Positions 13,481-24,487 of a DNA stretch of 64,000 nucleotides are shown here, piece after piece. The stretch is from Plicaturopsis crispa FD-325 SS-3. Taxonomy: Eukaryota > Basidiomycota > Agaricomycetes > Amylocorticiales > Amylocorticiaceae. Location of the stretch: the NCBI GenBank assembly GCA_000827205.1, contig KN832558.1, positions 1,017,811-1,081,810 of the forward strand, read 5' to 3'. The notes under the pieces are model-generated. The model was not told the origin of the DNA, made no database searches, and saw only the letters and a program-made list of their open reading frames with translations. The position numbers and the translations under genes are program-made. Every line of letters begins with the position of its first letter. Position 1 is the stretch's first letter.

Positions 13481-15403
13481 ATGTTCGTACGCGTCAAATC
13501 TATCGCGCTTGCCGTGTGCGGGTTGGCAACCCTTCTTTCGTCGGTCGCCGCCTCAGGCATTCCCGGGAACGAAACATTGACGAATCGGCATCGCGTTGTG
13601 GTCGTGTCAGATATCGTGAGTGGGCGTGTTATATCTCATTTGAACAAATCACTGACCTCTGTCTCTCGTACAAGGCAAATGAACCAGAGTGAGTATCTTT
13701 GGATCCTGCGCTTCGAAAGATTATCGACTAATGGGACTACAGTGACGCTATGTCTTTGGTCCGTTTTCTGTTGTATTCACACCAATTCGACGTGCAAGGC
13801 ATAGTCGCGTCGACATCGACATGGCTAAGGCGCGTTTTTCAATCAGAAAACTTGACATCCAACGGCTCATCTTTAGGTGTAGAAATGCCACGTACCCAGA
13901 CCAGATGGTGGCTATTGTTGAGGCGTACCGGACTGTGCTGCCTAACCTCAAGAAACACGAGACGGGGTGGCCAGACCCCGATTTCCTCATAAACCACGTT
14001 ATGTCGGGTCTACCTGTCTACGGTCTTCAGGGCGTTGGCCCAGGGAAGGATACCAATGGATCGGAGCTGATTATCAAATCGGTGGACCATGAAGATCCCG
14101 CGGGACGACCGGTCTGGGTCACGCTCTGGGGTGGCGCCGCTGTACTGTAAGATAACGATTCGTCACGTCTCAACAGAGCTGACTGACCAGTTTCATCTAC
14201 AGTGCACAAGCTCTCTGGAAGGTACAACACACACGCTCGCCTCAGCAGTTGGACGCGTTTGTCAAAAAGATACGCGTGTACGCTATCAGTGATCAGGTGA
14301 GCTACAGATTCTCCAGGTCTTCGCTAAGATCTATATCTTAACTGAAATACGACTCCAGGACGATGCAGGTCCATGGGTCCGTGAACAATTCCCGACCTTG
14401 TTCTACATCTCCAGTGCCCACACTTTCAACGTGTACAATCTTGCAGCATGGCGCGGAATCAGCGGAATCAACCAATTCTATGCCAAAGGCTCGAACACGA
14501 CAACGGTTACTCACGAGTGGATCAAGGCGAACATCCAACTGGGGCCGCTAGGCGCAAAGTACCCCGATTTCGAGGTATGTACTAGTAGCTCTCCATCTCG
14601 ATCATACTAACCCGTTTCCACTCAGTTTATTATGGAGGGTATGCACCTCACATACCGCTTTCGTATGCAGCTCGCTGATGTTAATATATTTCACCAGGTG
14701 ACACGCCGTCTTTCCTTTATCTGATCGACAACGGCCTTGGATCCAGCGAAAACCCGTCGTATGGGTCCTGGGGCGGCCGATACGGGACCATAACGACCAA
14801 GCAGGGCCATTTTGTCGATACATTTGATCAGGTCAACAGTACCGTCGATGGGCAGATGTGGGAGACAAACCAGGCAACCATCTGGCGCTGGCGCGAAGCG
14901 TACCAGAACGACTTTGCGTCCCGTATTCAGTGCGTTGTCATTTTCTCGTTTACTATCCTACGCCCATCAGGACTCATTGTACACCTGCACTTAGATGGTC
15001 GCTGACGCCCAACTACGCCGCCGCAAACCACCCCCCAGTTGTCATCGTTAACGGGCATACCGGAACGTCTCCCATCAAAATTACGGCCAAGGGTGGCTCG
15101 CAGGTCACGCTCAACGCCTCGGCGTCGTACGACCCTGACGGCCATGCGCTCTCGTACCGTTGGTGGCACTACCGCGAGCCGTCCCTTGTCCAGGAGAACG
15201 CGGGCTACCCGCTGCCCGACCTCGGCAACACCAGCGTTCTCCACTGGAACGCTTCGCTCCCAGATGCTGCCCGGGAGGCCAGCCACGACGTGCATATTAT
15301 TCTGGAGGCGTCGGATTCGGGCTCGCCGCCTCTCGTCAGATACCGTCGCATTATCGTGAACGTGACTGGCATCCAGACGGCGAACCCGATACCCTCGGGC
15401 TAA
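13481..15403 (+). CDS. Secreted DUF1593 protein (Sde182-type, nucleoside-hydrolase-like)
   Basis: Nine exons: 13481-13615, 13675-13688, 13743-13829, 13883-14146, 14203-14296, 14359-14574, 14626-14638, 14698-14929 and 14995-15403. They sum to 1464 nt (487 aa) with all phases closing. A signal peptide ([14 protein letters not shown]) precedes a nucleoside-hydrolase-like domain with D-I-A-N-E-P-D-D near residue 45 and M-E-G-D-T-P-S-F-L further on. The C-terminal module (from [10 protein letters not shown]) is the Ig-like DUF1593 domain, with S-Y-D-P-D-G-H. Relatives have been annotated as cellulose-binding or nucleoside-hydrolase-like; the reaction is not established. Exons 2 and 7 are only 14 and 13 nt, and intron 3 appears to be GC-AG. 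N-glycosylation sites are frequent. Confidence 0.92.
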
Positions 15404-16147
15404 GGCAGCATTGTTGCATGATTTATTCCTGTATCTTTGCCATCTAATGTTTGCCAAAAGGAAACATGGTTACATCTGTTTTTCATCCGGCCATTTCAGA
15501 TCTACAATTCCCTCGTGTGCAACGGCGCAATTCATAAATTCTGTCATGAGGGTTACGATGGCGCTCCGACAAGGCGTTCTCCAACTCCTTTTGAGCTGCG
15601 TTCCCAATCCCCCACCCTGCACGTACTGATATGGCAAGATATTGCTGAATACTTCGAGGCTTCGCGCTTTCAGTTCGTGTCACGGCCTGCAATGGAAGTA
15701 TTGCCAACTGTGGCAAGAATCGGACACAACCTGTCAGTTTTTCCGGCAGCTCGCAGACCTCGAAGACGAATCCAGACTTCTTCCTCCTCCGCACACCACG
15801 ACGTGTCGTCTGCATTACTTACTTGGGGTACGAGCGTCGCGCAATCTCTGAATCTACTCGACATTTCACGCAGGCCGACCGACACATATAATGTTCTTTC
15901 CAGCCTCAACTGTGCAGTTGTGCCCATGAAAGGCAGTTCGTCCCACAGGAGGACACCCCGGCATTGGCGAGTTGTTATTAAGCACTACGGGGTCGGTCAT
16001 TGGCGTTTTGACCGGTCGATATAGTGGCAGAGGGACACTTATATACAGAGGGCTGCGCACAAAGTCTCCAGACCGGTATTGGTATCCGCGCACAAGAACT
16101 TCAACTTAACCAACCTTCATCCTAAACCACCACCACACATATTCCAA
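15404..16147. other. Intergenic, 0.74 kb
   Basis: No gene is supported; frames up to 195 codons on the plus strand and 110 on the minus lack domain signals and cross expected regulatory sequence. The right end is the promoter of the quinone reductase, with a CA-rich 5' leader. Confidence 0.65.
16039..16047 (+). promoter_or_regulatory. TATA-like box of benzoquinone reductase
   Basis: TTATATACA lies about 105 bp upstream of the ATG, followed by an A/C-rich leader (ACCACCACCACACAT region) typical of well-expressed basidiomycete genes. Confidence 0.5.
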
Positions 16148-17003
16148 ATGGCCTCTCCCGCTCCCAAAGTCGCTATCATCATTTATTCGATGTATGGGCA
16201 CATCGTTAAACGTACGTCTACCCTATCCTTACCGGCGCTTATTTAAACGCTCACCTTATTCTCCCCTGTCTCATACAGTGGCCGAGGCTGAGAAGGCTGG
16301 TGTCGAGAGTGCTGGTGGGACAGCTACCATCTTCCAGTACGTCCGTCTCAAACGTTGTTTGATGTCCCATAATCTGATGTGTGCCCCGGATTCAGGATCC
16401 CCGAGACGCTGCCCGTCGAGATCCTCGGCAGAATGCACGCGCCAGACAAACCAAGCTACCCGATCATCTCTGCAGACCAGCTCCCCTCGTTCGACGCGTT
16501 CCTTTTCGGTATTCCGACGCGTTACGGGAACTTCCCGGGGCAATGGAAGGTACGCGTTGATAGCCATTTTGACGTGACGCGATCTTGACGCGACGCGACT
16601 TTGCAGGCATTCTGGGACACTACCGGCGCGTTGTGGGCGACCGGCGGCCTCGCAGGTAAATACGCGGGGTCGTTCGTGTCGACGGCGGGACTGGGCGGTG
16701 GACAGGAGACGACCGTGTTGAATTCGATCTCAACCCTCGCTCACCACGGGATCATCTTCGTCCCGCTCGGGTACAAAAACAACTTTGCGCAGCTGTCGAA
16801 CCTCGACGCTCCTCACGGTGGTACGCATCAATTCAGAACGTGTTTGCGCACACGCTAAAACCCATTTGCTCGTAGGATCGCCTTGGGGAGCGGGAACTCT
16901 GGCCGGTGCCGACGGCTCCCGCCAGCCCTCTGCTCTCGAGCTTGAGATCGCTACCATCCAGGGAAAGACCTTCTACGAGACTGTTGCAAAGGTCAAATTC
17001 TAG
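16148..17003 (+). CDS. NAD(P)H:quinone oxidoreductase (WrbA type, benzoquinone reductase)
   Basis: Five exons (16148-16211, 16279-16336, 16396-16549, 16607-16820, 16876-17003) give 205 aa, the usual length of the WrbA/Pst2 family. The flavodoxin-like fold shows the FMN phosphate loop Y-S-M-Y-G-H at residues 13-18. Further FMN-contact loops are [10 protein letters not shown] and [11 protein letters not shown]. The C-terminal motif is [16 protein letters not shown]. The enzyme reduces quinones to hydroquinones with NAD(P)H and two electrons, in the cytosol. In white-rot fungi this recycles quinones released by lignin peroxidation and feeds hydroquinone-driven Fenton chemistry. It sits about 46 kb from the manganese peroxidase in this window. 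Confidence 0.96.
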
Positions 17004-17299
17004 TGCCTCTCTCAGGCCCCAGAGTTGCAGTGTTTCTGTACTAGTATCGGACGTTGTATTATATCAGATGTAGATGGAAAGGAGAAATGGATAACATATT
17101 CATCGTGATACGTTTCGTCGATTCTCGAGTCCAGCGTCTACAAAACTCTACAAACACTGTACAGTGTAAGTAAAATGTAGACAAAAGCAAATTCGTCAGG
17201 TGGTCGCGGCGCCTACACATGTTCGACACGACTCGCTTAACCTTGCTTCAACTTGCGACAAAGGATCTCGCATTCTACTTTTCTCTTCCTCCGTCGACA

Positions 17300-19924
17300 A
17301 TGCTCAGCACTGCAGTGTCAAATATGTATCCTGAATACGCGCCCTCGACACCGCCGACAGCAACAGCGCCAACGTCCGCACCGCGACAAACTTCCTCGAC
17401 GCCTCAGTCCGACGACGACTCCATATTCGAACTTTCTTTCGACTACCAGCTCGATTCGACGGGAAATATCATTCGTATATCCAAGGGCGCAAGATCTAAC
17501 AACACTTCAAGCCCACCGACGCCACAGGATTCGCCGAAAGAGCCCCATTCCGAACCACCGCCCAACAGAGATGAACCACGACGCGCATCCCTCTCCAGGT
17601 CTGAGAGCGCGCATTCTGTCGTCGCCTCAGAGCCACCCCAAGCGCGATCGCTTCAGCGTACAGCGTCGGGACCAGCGTCGCTCACACCCGCAGCATCGTC
17701 GTCTGCACTGCACAGTTCAAGTGCGCGGCGCGCCGCCGATGGCCCCCGGCGCGTCACCCTCGAGGAGCACCGCGAGATGTCCAGACGGAACGAGGAGGAG
17801 CGGGAGCGCCTCGAGAAGGAGAACGTTCAGGCGCGTGCTACGGCAATCCCGCCACGCCTGGGGAAACCCATCATGCCCGGGCCAAACCGCGCAGGCCGCG
17901 TCCTCAAGGGCGTCAAATTCGCCGGCGTCGACAAGATCACCGAGGACGGCACAGAGCCTCGCGACGAGACGACGGATCCGGACGAACCCCCCGCCGTGCC
18001 CCGCCAACGAACATACGCCCTCTCCACCTCCACAGCCCTTTCGCAGTCCGGAAACACGCGTCCCCGCCGCTCCGCCAGCGTCAGCGATGCTGCCCGTGCG
18101 TCCTCTCTCATGCATATTATTTCGTATCGCTGACATCTCTGCAGCTAACGAAGAGCGGTATTCGCCTCCAGGGACACGGCCGGGCTCGAGTCTCGGCCGT
18201 GCGCGGCGCGTGACGCTCGAGGAGAAGATGCGCCAGGAGCGCGAAGCCGCGCTCGAGTACGAAGGTCAGTGCAACGCGCCTCGAGCCACCGTGCCCTGCT
18301 GACCGTGCCACAGAGTATGCGCGGCAAGAGGCGGCGCCGTCGCCCACGCACCAGCAGCAGCGCTTCGGCCACCAGCGGCGCGACTCGGACACGCTGCGCT
18401 CCGCCGCCCCGTCCTCCTCCACCGTCGCCCCGTCCTCGTCCAATCTCGCGCCCGCGCCCTCGTCCAACTCCCCGCCCACGCGCACGTCCTCCACCAAGCA
18501 CCGCCGCAGCCCCACCGCAGACGACCCGCCGCAACCACAACAACAGCAGCAGCAGGTGATCGTGCAGCCCGCGCCGGACGTGCGCTCGAAGAACCTGTTC
18601 GTGAACAAGCGGGCGTACGCGCGGCTGGATATGATCGGGAAGGGCGGCACGTCGCGCGTGTACCGCGTCATGAACCACGCGAACGAGATCTACGCCATCA
18701 AGCGCGTGTCCCTCGACAAGACCGACGCAGAGACCATGAGCGGGTACATGAACGAGATCGCCCTGCTCAAGCGCCTCGACGGCAATGCCCGCATTATTCG
18801 CCTCATCGATAGCGAGGTGAAAGCGGGTCCGGGCGGCAGCAAAGGGCACTTGATGCTTGTTTTGGAGTGTGGTGAGATAGACTTTGCGAGGCTGCTGCAG
18901 GAGCAGCAAAAAGAACCGGTGAATATGGTTTGGGTAGCATATTATTGGCAACAGGTAGGCATCCGTACAGTCCTCGTACTTATCCCGTGGCTGACGCAGA
19001 TGAATTATAGATGTTACAGGCTGTCCATGTTATCCACGAGGAGAAGATCGTGCACTCAGACCTAAAGCCAGCCAATTTTGTTCTTGTTCGAGGCCAACTG
19101 AAGCTGATCGACTTTGGCATTGCAAACGCTATTGCAAATGATACCACTAATATACAGCGCGACCATCAGGTATGTATCTCTAGGGCGCTATGTTGACCGC
19201 AAACTCACCTACGAATAGATTGGCACGGTGAACTATATGAGTCCGGAGGCGATCGAGCTCCCCGACGGGATGCGAAGGCTCAAAGTCGGGCGACCGAGCG
19301 ATGTATGGTCGCTTGGATGCATCTTGTACCAGATGGTCTATGGCCATCCGCCCTTCCAGCACCTTTCCGTGTACCAGAAGATGAAGGCCATCCCAGACCT
19401 CAGCCATATCATCGATTTCCCGGAACACTCGACGCCGTCCGTCCCCGCGACCGCCGGCTCTCCCCAACGGCTTGAGCACCTGCGCCGGCGCGTGCGCCGG
19501 GACGTCATCGCGGGCATGAAGAGCTGCTTGTGCCGGAACCCGAAGGAGCGGAGCACGATCCCGGAGCTGCTCGAGCAGGACTGGTTGTCCATGAACGAAC
19601 GTATGTGTGGTTCTGCTGTAGCATGCATTTCTTTGCTGATGCGTATCTGCTGGGTATGTGTAGCGGAGCCGCCGTCGCCCAAGGACTTGCTTGCACCCGA
19701 GGAGACAATCATTACGCCTTATTATATGATGCAGCTGCTCACGTACGGGATACAGCTTGGTCGCGACCAGGCAAGGCGGATAAAACCAGAGATGGACGAC
19801 GAACAGTTACGGGTAGAGTCAGAGGTATGCCGGTCTACCAGCCTCTTTCACCGTCTTAGTGCTGATTTTCCGTTTGCCTTCCCAGCGGCTTGTACAAGAG
19901 CTAAAATCTCTCGATTCGTCGTAA
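17300..19924 (+). CDS. MPS1: Mps1/TTK-family spindle-checkpoint protein kinase
   Basis: Seven exons (17300-18095, 18145-18264, 18314-18954, 19011-19169, 19219-19600, 19664-19824, 19886-19924) give 765 aa. The N-terminal 400 residues are Ser/Pro/Thr-rich and apparently disordered. The kinase domain starts near residue 400: Gly-rich loop I-G-K-G-G-T-S-R-V, lysine in Y-A-I-K-R-V, catalytic loop H-S-D-L-K-P-A-N-F and D-F-G-I-A-N. The activation segment runs through [18 protein letters not shown]. The H-S-D variant of the HRD motif and the IGTVNYM segment are hallmarks of Mps1/TTK. The kinase acts at kinetochores in the spindle assembly checkpoint and at spindle poles. The start used is M-L-S-T-A-V; an in-frame ATG 81 bp upstream exists. 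No TPR motif was recognised in the N-terminus. Confidence 0.93.
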
Positions 19925-20651
19925 CCGGTGCTCCTCCCCCTCGGTGCCTCCATTCTCATCTTCACCATATCTATCACGCCCCGTCACACGCACAAAATGC
20001 AGCGGACAGAAAGCCATGATGCATTTGTACTTATCATATGTCCACACATGCCCATGGCCGAACACGACAAGTGTATTGTAGTAAGTTTAGGCGGTCGTGT
20101 TCGTGCCCGTGCCCTTCCTCCTTTGTTTTGTTTCTTATTCCATCATATGCATGAGACCGTCGCATCATAGACCCCCGCCCCACCCCCTTCATCCTGCATA
20201 CATATCTAATCTCGATGATGTCTACGGGGCTGCCGTACATTCATCTCATGCCGCGCACATTCCTCGTCCCACCGTCACTTCCGCCGTATTATGCCCCCTC
20301 TCGTCAGAGAGTTTCACGTTCCTTCTCTGTGATATTTTCTTCCCTCTCTCGTTTATCATCTCGCTATGCTCGTGCTGTGTTTTTCTTTCGCTCGCTAGTT
20401 ATCAAGTCGGGGAATAATCGCCCGCCAACGCTGTGTTTATATCGAATCTCATGGTCATCATCATCGCTCCCGACATTTGCAAGGTCTCTGTGCGTGGTTG
20501 GCAAGTACTTCTAGAGATGACTCCACCTGCTAGAATCCATGGACAGCACCTCCGCTCCAGCTGAAGGTACAGAATTTGGTATACTTGATGCTCGTATGGT
20601 GGTGATACATTTGTGATCCGTCGAATTCCGTCCGCTCGTCAGAGTGCATCC
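19925..20651. other. Convergent intergenic stretch, 0.73 kb
   Basis: This lies between the 3' ends of the Mps1 gene (plus) and the peroxiredoxin gene (minus). The plus strand is strongly pyrimidine-rich (CCCCGCCCCACCCCCTTC and many TTTCT tracts at 20160-20400), probably 3' UTR. No gene is seen. Confidence 0.7.
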
Positions 20652-21459
20652 TCACGAAGCCTCTGCAGGTGCGGGCTCCTCAGGATTCTCGCGGATGGCA
20701 GCATCCCCAGGGCTTTCCGCGTTGCCCGATGTAGACGCGCCCTTCGCCTCAGCGTCTAGTCGTACAAGCCATTTCTCGATGAACTTCGCATGCGCCCCGA
20801 AGTTCAGAGTCGCGTCCAGCGCATCGCTGCAAGAACGTGGACGAGGAAGGCGTTAGCCTGAACGGCGGGGGTGCTTTGAGAAGGAAAAGGCGCGTACCGA
20901 ACGACACCTTTAGAATCGATGATAAAAGTAACTCGCGCGTCACCGAAGAGACTCTTGCCGACGCTATATGCCTTTCGTGCCTCGCCTTTGTCATCGCTCA
21001 GTATGGGGTACTAGATTACCTATATGAGGTTCGCGTTCATGAGAAGGTGGGGGCGGGAGACGCACGGTAAGTTTCTGTTTCTCCACGAACGCCTTCTGTT
21101 TCTCAACGGGGTCCGGGCTGACGCCCACGACGGTGACTTTCGAGTCCTTGAAGTTCACGTTTTCTGCGTTCGTATAGGATATGTTATTTGGGCATGGTAG
21201 ATCCAGTAGACGTGACTAACCTGCTAGGGCATCGCGGAACTGACATGCCTCTTTAGTGCATCCATACGTTCCTGTAGCGCATATATTTGGGTAAGCAAGC
21301 AGATCGTCGCCTCACCGTGGATGTCTCACCGGATTTAGGGTAGAAGAACAGGGCAATCGGGATACCGTTCTGGCCTGGAGTCAATGCGTAGGAGGCACCA
21401 TTTGAATCGGGTAGAGTGAGAGCTGGGGCAGGCTTTCCGATGAGTGGGTGTGGGGCCAT
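20652..21459 (-). CDS. BCP/PrxQ-type peroxiredoxin (Dot5-like)
   Basis: Five minus-strand exons (21459-21330, 21271-21221, 21163-21066, 21010-20898, 20826-20652) close to 188 aa. The thioredoxin-fold core begins A-P-A-L-T-L-P-D and continues F-F-Y-P-K-S-G-T-Y-G-C-T-K-E-A-C. The peroxidatic cysteine (about 48) and the resolving cysteine five residues later (about 53) are the arrangement of the bacterioferritin-comigratory/PrxQ subfamily. V-G-V-S-P-D and Y-P-I-L-S-D-D-K-G follow. The enzyme reduces peroxides using thioredoxin; the yeast relative Dot5 is nuclear. The last 40 residues (E-S-P-G-D-A-A-I-R-E-N-P-E-E-P-A) are an acidic/proline extension beyond the catalytic domain. Exon 1 ends with one base (G), which completes the glycine codon before T-Y-G-C, fixing the splice. 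Confidence 0.95.
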
Positions 21460-21952
21460 TATTTTATCGCTGAAAGTTGAAAGTTTTGAAGCAACGTGTG
21501 TGGAAAGGAAAGAAAAGTGGACCAAGAGCGCATGGGGCCACTCGAAACTTCTTAGCTCGCACAGATGCACGATATGGTCACATTGCATGGACGGAACTCA
21601 GAATCAAGACCAAAATGTGGTACTGTAAACATGTATGGTGAATAAGTGCTATATGACTTGTCATTCAACTTTCACCATTTTCAAGGCTTTACCACCAGCT
21701 GCAGCTTCAGCGCCTCATCTCGCACTCGGCGCTCTGTCCCTTTCCTGTCGTGCTGGCTCGGGCCCATCATAGCCTTCCTAGGCTACATCGACGTTCTTAC
21801 GGTACTCTCGATGCTTGCTATCAGTGCCGAGGATGCGGTCGCACCATGTGAACGAGGTAGAGATTGTTCGAGTGTGCCATATGATGGAGGCCGTCGTGCT
21901 CGGTGCGAGACCAGAACAGTGCGATGTGTTGCAGAGACCAGGGAAAGTATGG
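21460..21952. other. Intergenic, 0.49 kb
   Basis: Between the peroxiredoxin start and the H15-protein stop, both on the minus strand. It should contain the peroxiredoxin promoter and the 3' UTR of the H15 gene. No further structure is seen. Confidence 0.6.
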
Positions 21953-23858
21953 TCAAGTCCGTACCGACTCGTAGTTCATCGGCACCTCAACCGCTTCCAT
22001 GTCGGCATCTTCGTCCTCATCATCCTCTTCCTCGCCCTCCTCGGACTGGTCATCGTCGTTCCCAAGATTGCCGCCCAACTCCGGCCCGGGAATGTTGGAT
22101 AAATCAAGACCCGTCACGTCCTCCTGGGCAATCTCAGCCAGCTGCGCCGCCAGTAGCGCAAGCTGTGCCTGCAACGCAGCGCGCTCATCTCCCGTGAGCT
22201 CCCCTCTTCCAGATGTCGCCGTTGTGGTCCCTGCTGTGGATGACGAAGCCGTGGAAAGATCGAAGCCTGCACCAGCTATCATAGGCGGTGGAAGACCTGT
22301 ACGGGGATCGGGGGCGGTAGTGTCGCTTGGACCCGTAGGAGGAGGCCGCTGCTCGTCTTGCGATATTTGCAAAAGCGAACCAAAGTTGATCGCCTTGAGA
22401 ATGTTCTGTGCAGCCTCCCAAGCATCGCTTCCGACGCCAGTGTCCTCGTCGTTGGCAGCAGACTCCGTACCAGCGTCCGTAAGCGGGTCTGTGGTAGTCG
22501 CGGATTGCTTGGCCTGATATCCGGTCGGATAGCCGTAAGGGAATGCGGGGTCATGGGGGCGATTGGGAGTTGCACGTGCTGGCTCTGCGCTAACAGGAGG
22601 TGGCGGCGGCGGAGGTTTTGGTACCTCTGCTGCGGCCGGCGTTCCATTCTGGCGGGTATGGACGAGCGGTGCACGCGTGAAGGGTGACGGGGGCAGCGGT
22701 CCTTGTCCACCGTGACTGGGGCCACCTGTTTGAGTGACGGTTTGCGGTCGTCGAGTTGTCCGCCGTGAGGTCTGTCCTCGAAAGGTAAATTTAGGCCTAC
22801 ACAGAATTTGGGAGGCAACTCACACTACCTCCTTCCCATGCAGCATTGAGTCTGTACTTCCCTCCGTCGCTCTTTTCTAGCCTTCCCCTCTTAAAAGCTT
22901 TCTGTAGTGCTTGGCTTGCGGATGGTCGGAAATTGGTCTGCAGTGGATACCGTTCTGCCATCCAGGTAAACAGGTTCTTTGGCGCTGATCCTTCTGGATC
23001 TTGAAAGTCCATGAGAGCCTCGACAATCATCTCTTCGTAGCTAGGTAGATCCTCTATTGGGGTTTGCTGGGAGGGATCAGACGGCTGCGGCTGTATTGGA
23101 GGCTGAGGAGGATGCACATGGGGCTGTACTGGTGCAGAGGAAGAGCTTGCGTGCGGTTGTTGATGCGGAGGAGGCACGGACGAACGCTGTGCATGCTGGT
23201 ACGAGAGTTGCTGGGTCGTCGGAGGTGGCTGAGGATGTGGATGTGGATGATGAGGCGGTTGGGGATGCATGCCATGGGGCGGATATGGATATGGCACTGG
23301 TGCATGCGGGTAATGAGGGTAACCTGGTGGCGGCGGTGGGTAATACGGCGAATGTGGATATGCTGTCTGCACAAATCCGTACGGTTGGTGCGGATATGGT
23401 GGTTGCGGGGGAGGCTGGTGTTTCACTGGCGCAACTAATGGTGCAGGGGCATGCATAGATACTGGAGCTTGCGGCGGCGGATCCGAAGTCGATGTTGGCC
23501 GAGCCCCAGACTCGTCGGCAGGTTTCGCAGACGCTACATTACTTGACGCAGGCTGCGATTGATCCACGAGTGCACCCATCGGTGGGGGTTGATCATCTCG
23601 GAGCGGTCTTTCGAAGGGCTCTTCTCGAGGCGGCGTATGCGAGCTGCTTTGCGATTGCAGCGCCGCAATAGCGGCATTCAAGTCGAGGGGCCACGTCGTG
23701 TGCTTGACATGGATAGGCACATATGCGTCAAATGTCAGGCATAGATCGATGATTTGCGGTGGTGGAAGGAGGTTTAGGTAGGTGCGCTTGAGCGCGATCA
23801 AGCGTGCAGTCTCCGCATCTGCAATGCCGCCGGCTCCGGTCAGATTTTTCAGGGCCAT
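21953..23858 (-). CDS. H15 (linker-histone-type winged helix) domain protein
   Basis: Two exons (23858-22829 and 22776-21953) give 617 aa. N-terminal residues 1-70 are conserved-looking (L-P-P-P-Q-I-I-D-L-C-L-T-F-D; W-P-L-D-L-N-A-A-I-A-A-L). A long Pro/His/Tyr-rich linker (P-Y-P-H-Q-P-Y-G-F repeats) follows. A winged-helix H15 module lies at about residues 270-340: P-S-Y-E-E-M-I-V-E-A-L, then S-A-S-Q-A-L-Q-K-A-F-K-R-G-R-L and G-G-K-Y-R-L-N. The C-terminal half is Pro/Thr-rich with a helical A-L-Q-A-Q-L-A-L-L segment and ends in a nearly pure Asp/Glu tract. H15 modules bind nucleosomal or linker DNA, so a chromatin or transcription role is inferred. The start is a choice: the same frame is open upstream to at least 24098. 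The intron donor GTAGTG is the only one that keeps both halves in frame. Confidence 0.8.
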
Positions 23859-24487
23859 TACATTCTGCACGAAACACACGAACCGGGGACTGAGACTGGA
23901 TGGGAAATTTGAGCATGAGGATAGAACGGTGGAGGAGGTAGAGATACGTTCGCCATCCAGGATCTTGACGCCGTCCTCCGCTGCTGCACAGTTTTTCGTA
24001 ACAGAGTTCGAATTCAAACTCCGCGGGCTCCCTCGGGCCTCTAGGCTCTCGCCGTCATGGACCCATTGTAGGACGTCGAAACTGACTTGCATGCGCATTG
24101 CGCAATAAAATTGAGATTGACTCGAGAAAGGGTATGGAATATGACAACGGGGCCACGGCCAACGTAAATACAGGTTACATATTTGCACAATGTTGAGAAG
24201 TTTAGCTCTATGCATGGAGAGTTCGTGACGATCGTCCCACCAGCAGAAATAAACCCAAAAGAAATAAAGCGAAAAGCAAATGGCAGGAGAAGAGCAAATG
24301 ACGGGTGTGAAGCAGGGTAATGGAAACGATGGGGAGTGAAGGGGACTTGCGAGGGGGGGGAGAGCAGAGACACTGAGCCTGCGACCAGCGCCAAAGGAAT
24401 GAACGGGGTCGGCATATGGCAAAACGAACCTCACAAAAAAGAGGTCTCAACGACGTGGGCGGGCAGAGGCGATGGGCATGGGCGGCC
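23859..24487. other. Intergenic, 0.63 kb (5' region of the H15 gene)
   Basis: The minus strand is open in the H15 frame through much of this stretch, so part may be coding or 5' leader of that gene. It also contains the lipase 3' end. A G-run (GCGAGGGGGGGG near 24350) is the only other feature. Confidence 0.5.

Noticed and set aside
22279-22818. Alternative 179-codon frame at the 3' part of the H15 gene
   Set aside because: The other frame carries the continuous Pro-rich and acidic C-terminus and is reached by a valid splice.
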